The notes under the pieces are model-generated. The model searched no databases. It was not told where the DNA came from and worked only from the letters and a program-made list of their open reading frames with translations. This document shows, one piece after another, positions 5,424-10,083 of a DNA stretch of 32,316 bases. How positions within the stretch are numbered: position 1 is the stretch's first letter; the number at the start of each line of letters is the position of its first letter. A program made the position numbers and the translations under genes. The stretch is from a virus, in IMG/VR virus record IMGVR_UViG_3300042691_032333, positions 1 to 32,316 of that record; one strand, given 5' to 3'.

Positions 5424-6053
5424 ATGAATATACCATATACAAGTTTTTTAATCAATAAATTAGTTAGTGAAAATAATTATAAAAATTATTTAGAGATTGG
5501 AATTTCATCTGGAAATACATTTCGTCAAGTTATATGTGAAACAAAACACGGAGTAGATCCAAATGGTGGTGACCCTTCAAAACCAGATGTACCATCGTTT
5601 ATAACATATCCATATACGTCCGATGTGTTTTTTGAACAACACATTACGCAGAAATATGATATAGTGTTTATCGATGGATTGCATCACGCAGACCAAGTAT
5701 TACGTGATATATACAATAGTATTAAACACCTAAATGTAGGTGGTACAATTTTACTACACGATACAAAACCGTGGTCGGAATTGATGCAACGCAATCCACA
5801 ACCAGACGAAGTAGCAAGAGGTGGTATATGGACAGGGGATGTGTGGAAAGCTGTTGCAAAGTTTCGTAGTGTAGAAACAAAATACACATGTGAAACAATA
5901 GATTTTGATTTAGGAATTTCGGTTATACGAGAAGGTAATGCAGTACCAATTAGTATTCCATCTGATGAAGATTTAACATACGAATACTACTTGACAAATA
6001 AAGATTACATTTTAAATTTAGTATTATCCGATACATATTTAAATGGATATTAG
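5424..6053 (+). CDS. SAM-dependent methyltransferase (class I)
   Basis: The real start is the ATG at 5424, after CGGAGAA; a longer in-frame reading begins inside tRNA-Gly and is not coding. The 209-residue protein is a compact Rossmann-fold methyltransferase of the Methyltransf_24 type. Motif I is LEIGISSGNTF (residues 23-33). A post-I acidic loop around 42-47 contains Asp45. VFIDGLHH (81-88) is the motif II strand with a metal- or substrate-binding His pair, and LLHDTKPW follows at 110-117. In phages such enzymes often sit with glycosyltransferases and modify sugars, but the acceptor is unknown. Its TAG stop shares its last base with tRNA-Ala. Confidence 0.82.
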   Translation: MNIPYTSFLINKLVSENNYKNYLEIGISSGNTFRQVICETKHGVDPNGGDPSKPDVPSFITYPYTSDVFFEQHITQKYDIVFIDGLHHADQVLRDIYNSIKHLNVGGTILLHDTKPWSELMQRNPQPDEVARGGIWTGDVWKAVAKFRSVETKYTCETIDFDLGISVIREGNAVPISIPSDEDLTYEYYLTNKDYILNLVLSDTYLNGY

Positions 6054-6123
6054 GGCTCGTAAGCTAACGGGAAACTGACGCCTTTGCACGGCGTACTTGT
6101 GGGTTCGATTCCCACCGAGTCCA
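6053..6123 (+). tRNA. tRNA-Ala(TGC)
   Basis: Acceptor GGGCTCG/CGAGTCC pairs with one wobble. Anticodon arm ACGCC-TTTGCAC-GGCGT gives TGC, the T arm is GTGGG-TTCGATT-CCCAC and the discriminator is A. Its first base is the last base of the methyltransferase stop codon. Confidence 0.94.
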
Positions 6124-6132
6124 CTGTTAATT

Positions 6133-6218
6133 CCAAGGGTGGCCCAGCTTGTATACAAGTATACTCGCGCTTGGTAGTCGAGTTGTCCGACATTTTACGA
6201 AAGGGCTTCGTAGACAAC
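6133..6218 (+). ncRNA. structured RNA B (two stem-loops), novel
   Basis: The first element, 6133-6174, is closed by CCAAG/CTTGG and contains GGGTGGCC and a self-complementary CTTGTATACAAG. The second, 6182-6218, is GTTGTC/GACAAC with an inner perfect TACGAA-AGGGC-TTCGTA hairpin. It fills the gap between tRNA-Ala and tRNA-Val. There is no terminator-like T run, so it is probably released from the array transcript. Confidence 0.55.
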
Positions 6219-6221
6219 AAA

Positions 6222-6295
6222 GGACGGTTAGCTCAGTTGGTTAGAGCACTTCGTTTACACCGAAGGGGTCGGGGGTTCGAGCCCCTCACTGTCCA
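6222..6295 (+). tRNA. tRNA-Val(TAC)
   Basis: Acceptor GGACGGT/ACTGTCC pairs with one wobble. Anticodon arm CTTCG-TTTACAC-CGAAG gives TAC, the T arm is GGGGG-TTCGAGC-CCCTC and the discriminator is A. Confidence 0.96.
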
Positions 6296-6315
6296 CTTTA
6301 CATTAGGAGGATATT

Positions 6316-6525
6316 ATGAAAGCACGTGTAGTTGAAATGTTACGAACGCAAGCAGAAGCAGAACGACAGAAGGCACTTCTCTCATTGGACTTGTTGATGA
6401 ATGTTCCTGTTGGGATTGGTGACCATTCTACCGGTGATTTCTATAAGAACGCAGAAGAAGCATTACAGATGCTTGTTGATGCCGAAGATAAGTTGGAAAC
6501 ATTGCATAAATATTTTTCTGAATAA
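6316..6525 (+). CDS. small helical protein, unknown function
   Basis: This 69-residue ORF is preceded by a strong AGGAGG 7 bases before the ATG. The product is almost entirely predicted helix, with a short break around GIGDHSTGD (residues 34-42). This two-helix layout (1-32, then 43-68) could form a hairpin or coiled coil. No membrane segment and no recognised family. It is the only protein gene between tRNA-Val and RNA C. Confidence 0.72.
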   Translation: MKARVVEMLRTQAEAERQKALLSLDLLMNVPVGIGDHSTGDFYKNAEEALQMLVDAEDKLETLHKYFSE

Positions 6526-6531
6526 AAAATA

Positions 6532-6645
6532 AAAGATGTTATGCGTAAAAGGAACAGATAGATATTGGACGAGGGTGGCACCTCATAATGCAGGTTTAAA
6601 GTAAGAGCCAATCCTAATGTTCTGCCACCGGCCTCTGACATCTTT
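6532..6645 (+). ncRNA. structured RNA C with pseudoknot, novel
   Basis: Nested helices: 6532-6539/6638-6645 (AAAGATGT/ACATCTTT), 6552-6556/6618-6622, 6564-6568/6608-6612, and hairpin GAGG-GTGGCA-CCTC at 6571-6584. The hairpin's GGTGGCA (6574-6580) is exactly complementary to TGCCACC at 6623-6629, so a pseudoknot or an alternative state is possible. The hairpin sequence GAGGGTGGCACC resembles the core of the T-box motif (AGGGTGGNACC). The TA-rich stretch after the upstream gene does not code. Confidence 0.6.
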
Positions 6646-6649
6646 AAAT

Positions 6650-6850
6650 TTGGGTGGCTCCCTCAAAGGAAACTGTCGTCAAGGCGTACCTTGAACATCC
6701 AATAGTGCTGATACAGGGGGCGAAACAGCACTGGCAAAATCGGTAGCAAACAAGAACTGAAATAGGTTCCGTCACTACCGTCGTGTTTACTTTCCGAGTT
6801 CACGGATGCAAACTCCGACGAAGATGAGGGCCTTCGTAAAAAAGACCTCG
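6650..6850 (+). ncRNA. structured region D (multiple hairpins), novel
   Basis: A series of hairpins fills this gap with no protein gene: GGG-TGGCT-CCC (6652-6662); AAGG-CGTA-CCTT (6681-6692); GTGCTG/CAGCAC (6705-6710/6726-6731); CGGTAG/CTACCG (6741-6746/6775-6780) with inner GAAC/GTTC; CGTCG/CGACG (6779-6783/6816-6820) with inner GAGTT/AACTC; and CGAAG/CTTCG (6819-6823/6832-6836). It ends just before tRNA-Gly(TCC). It may be one RNA or several processed pieces; boundaries are uncertain. Confidence 0.5.
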
Positions 6851-6852
6851 CC

Positions 6853-6924
6853 GCACGTGTCATATAATGGCCATTATCCTAGCCTTCCAAGCTAGAGACG
6901 CGGGTTCGATTCCCGCCACGTGCT
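6853..6924 (+). tRNA. tRNA-Gly(TCC)
   Basis: Acceptor GCACGTG/CACGTGC is perfect. Anticodon arm CTAGC-CTTCCAA-GCTAG gives TCC, the T arm is GCGGG-TTCGATT-CCCGC and the discriminator is T. Confidence 0.96.
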
Positions 6925-6926
6925 CT

Positions 6927-7015
6927 AAACATAACGATAACCACCAACCCACTGGTAGTAGGCAGACAGAACGAATGGAATGTCCTATGTCGTAAGTCCT
7001 ATCGTTATGTTTTTC
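6927..7015 (+). ncRNA. structured RNA E with 13-bp closing helix
   Basis: A perfect 13-bp helix (6927-6939 with 7000-7012) encloses about 60 nt containing ACCA/TGGT and GACA/TGTC pairings. The 3' arm runs into TTTTTC, so the element could also end transcription. It begins two bases after tRNA-Gly(TCC) and precedes the small gene at 7041. Confidence 0.55.
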
Positions 7016-7040
7016 TTTATGTAATACAACCAACGAGGTC

Positions 7041-7175
7041 ATGATGATTGCACAAATTATTTTGTTCTTAGGTATAATTGCGGGTATTATCTCATTATCT
7101 CTTTGCTGGGCATCTGGAATAGATTATATGAAATCTAAGCACCCCGATTACAAGGGTGATGATTTTCTTAATTGA
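7041..7175 (+). CDS. 44-residue single-pass membrane protein
   Basis: A short ORF with CGAGG 6 bases before the first of two consecutive ATGs. The product has one strong membrane segment (about residues 3-23, MIAQIILFLGIIAGIISLSLC), then a charged tail ending HPDYKGDDFLN. No family is recognised. Its position between two structured RNAs in the tRNA array is typical of other small membrane genes here. Confidence 0.6.
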   Translation: MMIAQIILFLGIIAGIISLSLCWASGIDYMKSKHPDYKGDDFLN

Positions 7176-7178
7176 TTA

Positions 7179-7448
7179 GTAGTACAGCAGGACGAGTCTT
7201 ACTCGGTTAGTGGTCGTATGGAAAGGCATCTGAAAACTGTAAAGTGGTTCTGTTGAGGAGTTGTAATAGTGGTGACGCGAATAATCGTACCCATCACCCC
7301 ACAATACAGCTAAAACCCCCTGGGGTTAGGATGAATAACGACGATGTATAGGGGTGGTCATTGCCCGACGATTTCGGGGTGATACACAGATAAGAGTTGC
7401 AACTACTTATCACCCGATTGCAGGACAACACCTTTCCCGCTGTACTAC
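7179..7448 (+). ncRNA. structured RNA F (about 270 nt), novel
   Basis: A perfect 10-bp helix, GTAGTACAGC (7179-7188) with GCTGTACTAC (7439-7448), closes 270 nt without a protein gene. Inside are CGAGT-CTT-ACTCG next to the closing stem, a GTGGTGA..TCACC.CAC pairing, a CTAAAACCCC/GGGGTTAG hairpin, and a GGTGATA/TATCACC stem near the 3' side that includes a self-complementary GTTGCAAC. I looked for the conserved blocks of RNase P RNA, tmRNA and 6S RNA and did not see them. Confidence 0.62.
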
Positions 7449-7488
7449 ACATACTCCCCGTGGGCATACATGGGTGATAGGTAAATAG

Positions 7489-7517
7489 GTCTTGGTGCTC
7501 AACATGCCGGCCAAGAC
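7489..7517 (+). ncRNA. perfect 7-bp hairpin after RNA F
   Basis: GTCTTGG (7489-7495) pairs with CCAAGAC (7511-7517) around a 15-nt loop. There is no T run, so it is not an ordinary terminator. It may protect the 3' end of RNA F or belong to a separate small RNA before tRNA-Leu(CAA). Confidence 0.4.
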
Positions 7518-7545
7518 AACAGAATGATAATTGATAATGTTTTAC

Positions 7546-7619
7546 GCCCTTGTGACGGAATTGGCATACGTACAGGTCTCAAAAACCTGGTTTTGTGGGT
7601 TCGACCCCCACCGAGGGCA
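7546..7619 (+). tRNA. tRNA-Leu(CAA), short variable loop
   Basis: Acceptor GCCCTTG/CGAGGGC pairs with one wobble. Anticodon arm CAGGT-CTCAAAA-ACCTG gives CAA. The D arm GACGGAATTGGCA is leucine-like, the T arm is GTGGG-TTCGACC-CCCAC and the discriminator is A. The variable region is only GTTTT, not the long class II arm. Confidence 0.9.
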
Positions 7620-7623
7620 TCAT

Positions 7624-7698
7624 AGAGGATTAGCGTAGTCCGGTTATCGCGTCTGCTTTGGGAGCAGAAGGTCGGGGGTTCGAATCCCTCATCCTCTA
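7624..7698 (+). tRNA. tRNA-Pro(TGG)
   Basis: Acceptor AGAGGAT/ATCCTCT is perfect. Anticodon arm TCTGC-TTTGGGA-GCAGA gives TGG, the T arm is GGGGG-TTCGAAT-CCCTC and the discriminator is A. Confidence 0.95.
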
Positions 7699-7714
7699 TT
7701 TAATGGAGAAGTAA

Positions 7715-8380
7715 ATGCGAGTACTAGTATTTTCTACACCACGAAGTTGTAGTTCTTATGTGATACACATACTATCGAATGTGTTTGATATAAAAAATTA
7801 TAACGAATTATTTGACCAATCGGTTAAACCTGAAGAGTTACCAGAGTTGGTGGAAACTAAATTGTATGGTACCGACGATTACGCAGTAAAGTTCATGTCG
7901 GGTTATTTTACAATGGGTTGGTTGGATTTTGATGATATTAAATGGGATATGTTTGACCACATAGTGTTTACCGAACGAGATGATATTACATCGCACATTG
8001 CAAGTTGGTACGCTATATTTTCTTACAATCAAGATTTAAATCAAAAGTTAGTACGTGGTGAAGATGTAGTAGAAGATATACAAGATAGATTTTTTGATAA
8101 TGAATTAATTTCGTTTAAAGAAACGTTTAAAAATTATAACGTATACAAAAATAAACTATTGAAATTGTATCCAGAAAAATGTATTACGTTAAAATATGAA
8201 TTATTTCAAAAACCTATCGCAGAATATTTGCCTATCTTAAATGAAATAACAAAGTTTAACTTTGAAGAAAAACATCTGTATGAGAAAATACGTAGAAAAA
8301 TAGACTACAGAAAAGTTTTTTCCAATTATGACAAACTTGAAGAAATAGTAACCTCTTGGGGAAATGTACATGATAATTGA
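7715..8380 (+). CDS. sulfotransferase-like P-loop protein
   Basis: This 221-residue protein starts with MRVLVFSTPRSCSSYVIHIL. Residues 6-14 (FSTPRSCSS) match the 5'-phosphosulfate-binding loop of PAPS-dependent sulfotransferases (usually 'xxPRSGTT/S'), with Cys for the common Gly. The segment VFTERDDITSHIASWYA, at about residues 89-105, fits the 3'-phosphate-binding region (R..x..S..S). Such enzymes move sulfate from PAPS to a sugar or other hydroxyl. A GGAG ribosome-binding site precedes the start. It overlaps the following NTF2-like gene, suggesting joint translation and perhaps one pathway. The acceptor is unknown. Confidence 0.75.
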   Translation: MRVLVFSTPRSCSSYVIHILSNVFDIKNYNELFDQSVKPEELPELVETKLYGTDDYAVKFMSGYFTMGWLDFDDIKWDMFDHIVFTERDDITSHIASWYAIFSYNQDLNQKLVRGEDVVEDIQDRFFDNELISFKETFKNYNVYKNKLLKLYPEKCITLKYELFQKPIAEYLPILNEITKFNFEEKHLYEKIRRKIDYRKVFSNYDKLEEIVTSWGNVHDN

Positions 8381-8699
8381 TAATATAGTAAATGAATACT
8401 TCGATGCATTTACCAAAAAAAATATAGGACGATTGTCGGAACTATATCACGATGATGTTTCATTAAATGAATGGAATTCGTCTATCTTCGAAGGTAAGTC
8501 TGCAGTCATTGAAGCAAATAAAAAGTTATTTGAACAGTTTGAAAAAATTGCAATAGTAGTAAAGACAAAAGGAATTACAGCAAATCGTTCTATTAATGAA
8601 ATTTTAGTTGTCTTGGATGGAACAAGTGTTAATGTTGTAGACGTAATCGAAATTGTGGATAATAAAATAAAAAATATAGTAGCATACAGAGGATTTTAA
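8370..8699 (+). CDS. NTF2/SnoaL-like small protein
   Basis: About 109 residues with the hallmarks of an NTF2-like fold: an N-terminal helix, then F.....GRLSELYHDDVSLNEWN, a GKSAVIEANKKLFEQF helix, and alternating strands to the end (INEILVVLDGTSVNVVDVIEIVDNKIKNIVAYRG). Members are small isomerases, hydrolases or binding partners with a cone-shaped pocket. The ATG at 8370 has GGGGAA at good spacing; the ATG at 8364 would add two residues but lies too close to it. It overlaps the sulfotransferase-like gene by 11 bases and may act on the same product. Confidence 0.68.
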   Translation: MIIDNIVNEYFDAFTKKNIGRLSELYHDDVSLNEWNSSIFEGKSAVIEANKKLFEQFEKIAIVVKTKGITANRSINEILVVLDGTSVNVVDVIEIVDNKIKNIVAYRGF

Positions 8700-8720
8700 T
8701 CAATCCTTAACAAAAGACGC

Positions 8721-8749
8721 TTGACAATGGGGTACAAACTATGTATATT
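8721..8749 (+). promoter_or_regulatory. sigma70-type promoter for tRNA-Glu block
   Basis: TTGACA (8721-8726), a 17-bp spacer and TATATT (8744-8749), followed by ACCAGTGTTGAGTGAA, nearly the same as after the promoter at 4875. The leader ends with a GAGATA/TATCTC hairpin (8802-8823) just before tRNA-Glu. Confidence 0.75.
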
Positions 8750-8833
8750 ACCAGTGTTGAGTGAATGACGGTGACCCGAAGCACAGTCGAGGGAATTAAA
8801 TGAGATAACGTGCAAAATATCTCAACCGTATAT

Positions 8834-8905
8834 GCGGCGTTCGTCTATCGGTTAGGACATGGCCCTTTCAAGGCCAGAAGGCGGGTTCGATTCCCGCACG
8901 CCGTA
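8834..8905 (+). tRNA. tRNA-Glu(TTC)
   Basis: Acceptor GCGGCGT/ACGCCGT pairs with one wobble. Anticodon arm TGGCC-CTTTCAA-GGCCA gives TTC, the T arm is GCGGG-TTCGATT-CCCGC and the discriminator is A. Confidence 0.95.
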
Positions 8906-8913
8906 CTTAGCAT

Positions 8914-8978
8914 CACGGTAGTAATGATATCTTACTCGTAATCCGTGAGCAGTCCACCGCCTAGTCGTGCCGGTGGAC
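8914..8978 (+). ncRNA. structured RNA G (two hairpins)
   Basis: CACGG (8914-8918) pairs with CCGTG (8943-8947). It is followed by a perfect 8-bp hairpin GTCCACCG/CGGTGGAC (8952-8959/8971-8978) with an 11-nt loop. It fills the gap between tRNA-Glu and tRNA-Ile(TAT) and has no coding frame. Confidence 0.5.
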
Positions 8979-8983
8979 ACTAA

Positions 8984-9058
8984 CCGCCACGAGCCAGCTA
9001 GGTTGAAGGTGCCGATCTTATAAATCGGAGATGCCGGGTTCAAATCCCGGGTGGCGGA
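8984..9058 (+). tRNA. tRNA-Ile(TAT)
   Basis: Acceptor CCGCCAC/GTGGCGG is perfect. Anticodon arm CCGAT-CTTATAA-ATCGG gives TAT, the T arm is CCGGG-TTCAAAT-CCCGG and the discriminator is A. It would read the ATA codons that are frequent in this genome. Confidence 0.95.
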
Positions 9059-9103
9059 CTGGTTATGTACATTTTCAATAGTAACCCTTGTATAGTAGTT
9101 ATC

Positions 9104-9177
9104 GGTCCCTTAGCTCAGTCGGTTAGAGCAGCGAACTCATAATTCGAAGTGCGGGGGTTCAAGTCCCTCAGGGACCA
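9104..9177 (+). tRNA. tRNA-Met(CAT) or tRNA-Ile2(CAT)
   Basis: Acceptor GGTCCCT/AGGGACC is perfect. Anticodon loop CTCATAA gives CAT, the T arm is GGGGG-TTCAAGT-CCCTC and the discriminator is A. The body resembles bacterial tRNA-Ile2 (lysidine-modified CAT) at least as much as elongator methionine tRNA; the sequence alone does not settle which. Confidence 0.9.
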
Positions 9178-9191
9178 CTTTGGAGAAACAA

Positions 9192-9284
9192 ATGCCACAT
9201 CCACGAAAATGCGGTAAAGGTCGTAGAAAAGTAGGTTCTAAGAAACGAAGAAATCGTTGGAAGAACAGAAAACGTAAACATTAA
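9192..9284 (+). CDS. 30-residue, extremely basic peptide
   Basis: A short ORF with GGAG 8 bases before the ATG, between tRNA-Met and RNA H. The product, MPHPRKCGKGRRKVGSKKRR followed by NRWKNRKRKH, has 16 Lys or Arg in 30 residues, one Cys and one Trp. It has the look of an arginine-rich RNA-binding peptide or a tiny ribosomal-protein-like factor, but I cannot name a family. The ribosome-binding site and unbroken basic composition argue for a real gene. Being embedded in an array of tRNAs and structured RNAs makes an RNA partner plausible; that is inference. Confidence 0.6.
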   Translation: MPHPRKCGKGRRKVGSKKRRNRWKNRKRKH

Positions 9285-9292
9285 AATATTCT

Positions 9293-9427
9293 CGTCAACT
9301 TCGTAGAGTGATTTGACGTTAAATTCAGAACTCTACCGTCCGACCTATCTGACGTAGAGATAGGTGCTTGGCAACGTGTCGGATGTTGCAAAAGGTTAAG
9401 GGGAGCGGGTCTAGACCGCGCGACATC
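9293..9427 (+). ncRNA. structured RNA H with H-type pseudoknot
   Basis: CGTCAA (9293-9298) pairs with TTGACG (9313-9318). The loop's GTAGAGT (9303-9309) pairs with ACTCTAC (9330-9336) downstream, giving a classical H-type pseudoknot with perfect stems of 6 and 7 bp. It is followed by TCCGA/TCGGA enclosing CCTATCT/AGATAGG (9344-9350/9358-9364) and a GCGG/CCGC hairpin (9405-9408/9416-9419). GATGT/ACATC may close the 3' part. It precedes tRNA-Gln. Confidence 0.55.
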
Positions 9428-9467
9428 CTTGGGTAATTGGAAACTACCTCAATTGTCACCCCTCTAT

Positions 9468-9539
9468 TGGCCCATAGTATAACGGTTATTACGGCGGACT
9501 TTGGATCCGCATATCATGGTTCGATTCCATGTGGGCCTA
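9468..9539 (+). tRNA. tRNA-Gln(TTG)
   Basis: Acceptor TGGCCCA/TGGGCCT has an unpaired T1-T72 end, compatible with the weak first pair preferred by GlnRS. Anticodon arm GCGGA-CTTTGGA-TCCGC gives TTG, the T arm is CATGG-TTCGATT-CCATG and the discriminator is A. Confidence 0.94.
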
Positions 9540-9543
9540 TAAC

Positions 9544-9612
9544 GCGGTTTTGGTGTAATGTAGCACGGTTGGCAACCAGCTGACAGGTCCGGTGCAAGTC
9601 CGTGAAACCGCT
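9544..9612 (+). ncRNA. tRNA-like RNA without a normal anticodon loop
   Basis: The acceptor GCGGTTT/AAACCGC is perfect and the D arm GTG-TAATGTAG-CAC matches that of tRNA-Trp minus one G of the D-loop GG pair. The T loop TGCAAGT has the same G55 oddity as tRNA-Trp. The anticodon region pairs as GTTGGC/GCTGAC with only AACCA in the loop, or has A instead of T at position 33. It may be a decayed tRNA-Trp copy or a tRNA mimic. Confidence 0.6.
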
Positions 9613-9627
9613 CTTTATTGTTTTTGT

Positions 9628-9699
9628 CGCAGAGTAGAGCATCGGTAGCTCGCCACGCTCATAATGTGGAGGTAGGTGGTTCGACTCCACCCTCTGCCA
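9628..9699 (+). tRNA. initiator-type tRNA-fMet(CAT)
   Basis: The first acceptor pair is mismatched (C1 against C72) with the other six paired (GCAGAG/CTCTGC), the hallmark that lets initiator tRNA be formylated. Anticodon loop CTCATAA gives CAT. The D arm GAGC-ATCGGTA-GCTC and following CGCC resemble bacterial initiators. T arm GGTGG-TTCGACT-CCACC, discriminator A. Confidence 0.82.
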
Positions 9700-9726
9700 T
9701 GTAGTAAAATTTAAAAGGAGAACTTT

Positions 9727-9903
9727 ATGCGTAAATTTATGATTATGGCAGTACTGGGAGTAACAGCGTGTTCAGGTGGTGAAACAAAGAGTACAGACAC
9801 TCCGGTGGTTGTAATCGATAGTACATCAACACCATCAGATACATTAACTAAGTTACCTACCGATACAACATTCCTACCGCCAGATACGTCGATAGCACGG
9901 TAA
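9727..9903 (+). CDS. 58-residue predicted lipoprotein
   Basis: A short ORF with AGGAG 8 bases before the ATG, too short for most gene callers. The N terminus MRKFMIMAVLGVTACSGG is a typical lipoprotein signal: Arg-Lys, a hydrophobic core and the lipobox V-T-A-C with Cys15 as the lipidated residue. The mature part is a short Thr/Ser/Asp/Pro-rich stretch, like a flexible spacer. After cleavage it would be anchored in the envelope with its tail in the periplasm. Phage lipoproteins of this size often act in superinfection exclusion or lysis; neither is shown here. Confidence 0.68.
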   Translation: MRKFMIMAVLGVTACSGGETKSTDTPVVVIDSTSTPSDTLTKLPTDTTFLPPDTSIAR

Positions 9904-9905
9904 TA

Positions 9906-9989
9906 ATAAGAATGACACCGTGCGAGGTGTGACGCACTTGTTGTGGTGGCAGGAAGAACAGAATACTGTTTGAAAGGTGTCATTCTTAT
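9906..9989 (+). ncRNA. structured RNA I with 14-bp closing helix
   Basis: A perfect 14-bp helix (9906-9919 with 9976-9989) encloses hairpin GTGCG/CGCAC (9920-9924/9933-9937) and hairpin AACAG-AATA-CTGTT (9957-9970), giving a compact multi-branch RNA of 84 nt. It starts three bases after the lipoprotein stop and ends four bases before tRNA-Ser(TGA). There is no strong T run after the 3' arm. Confidence 0.62.
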
Positions 9990-9993
9990 ATTT

Positions 9994-10076
9994 GGAAGTA
10001 ACCCGGCTGGATGAGGAACTTGTCTTGAAAACAAGCGGGCCGAAAGGTCTTGGGGGTTCGAGTCCCTCTGCTTCCG
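9994..10076 (+). tRNA. tRNA-Ser(TGA)
   Basis: Acceptor GGAAGTA/TGCTTCC pairs with one wobble. Anticodon arm CTTGT-CTTGAAA-ACAAG gives TGA. A class II variable arm (GGCC-GAAA-GGTC), T arm GGGGG-TTCGAGT-CCCTC and discriminator G. Confidence 0.95.
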
Positions 10077-10083
10077 TTGTAAC

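Noticed and set aside
6705-6731. Hammerhead-ribozyme-like core in region D (CTGAT..CGAAAC)
   Set aside because: The essential CTGATGA is incomplete (CTGATAC), the bases form a plain GTGCTG/CAGCAC hairpin, and stems I and III cannot be built.
7179-7448. RNase P RNA, tmRNA, 6S RNA or group I intron in RNA F
   Set aside because: I saw none of the conserved sequence blocks of these RNAs, no tRNA or coding exons are interrupted, and no tag-peptide frame is present.
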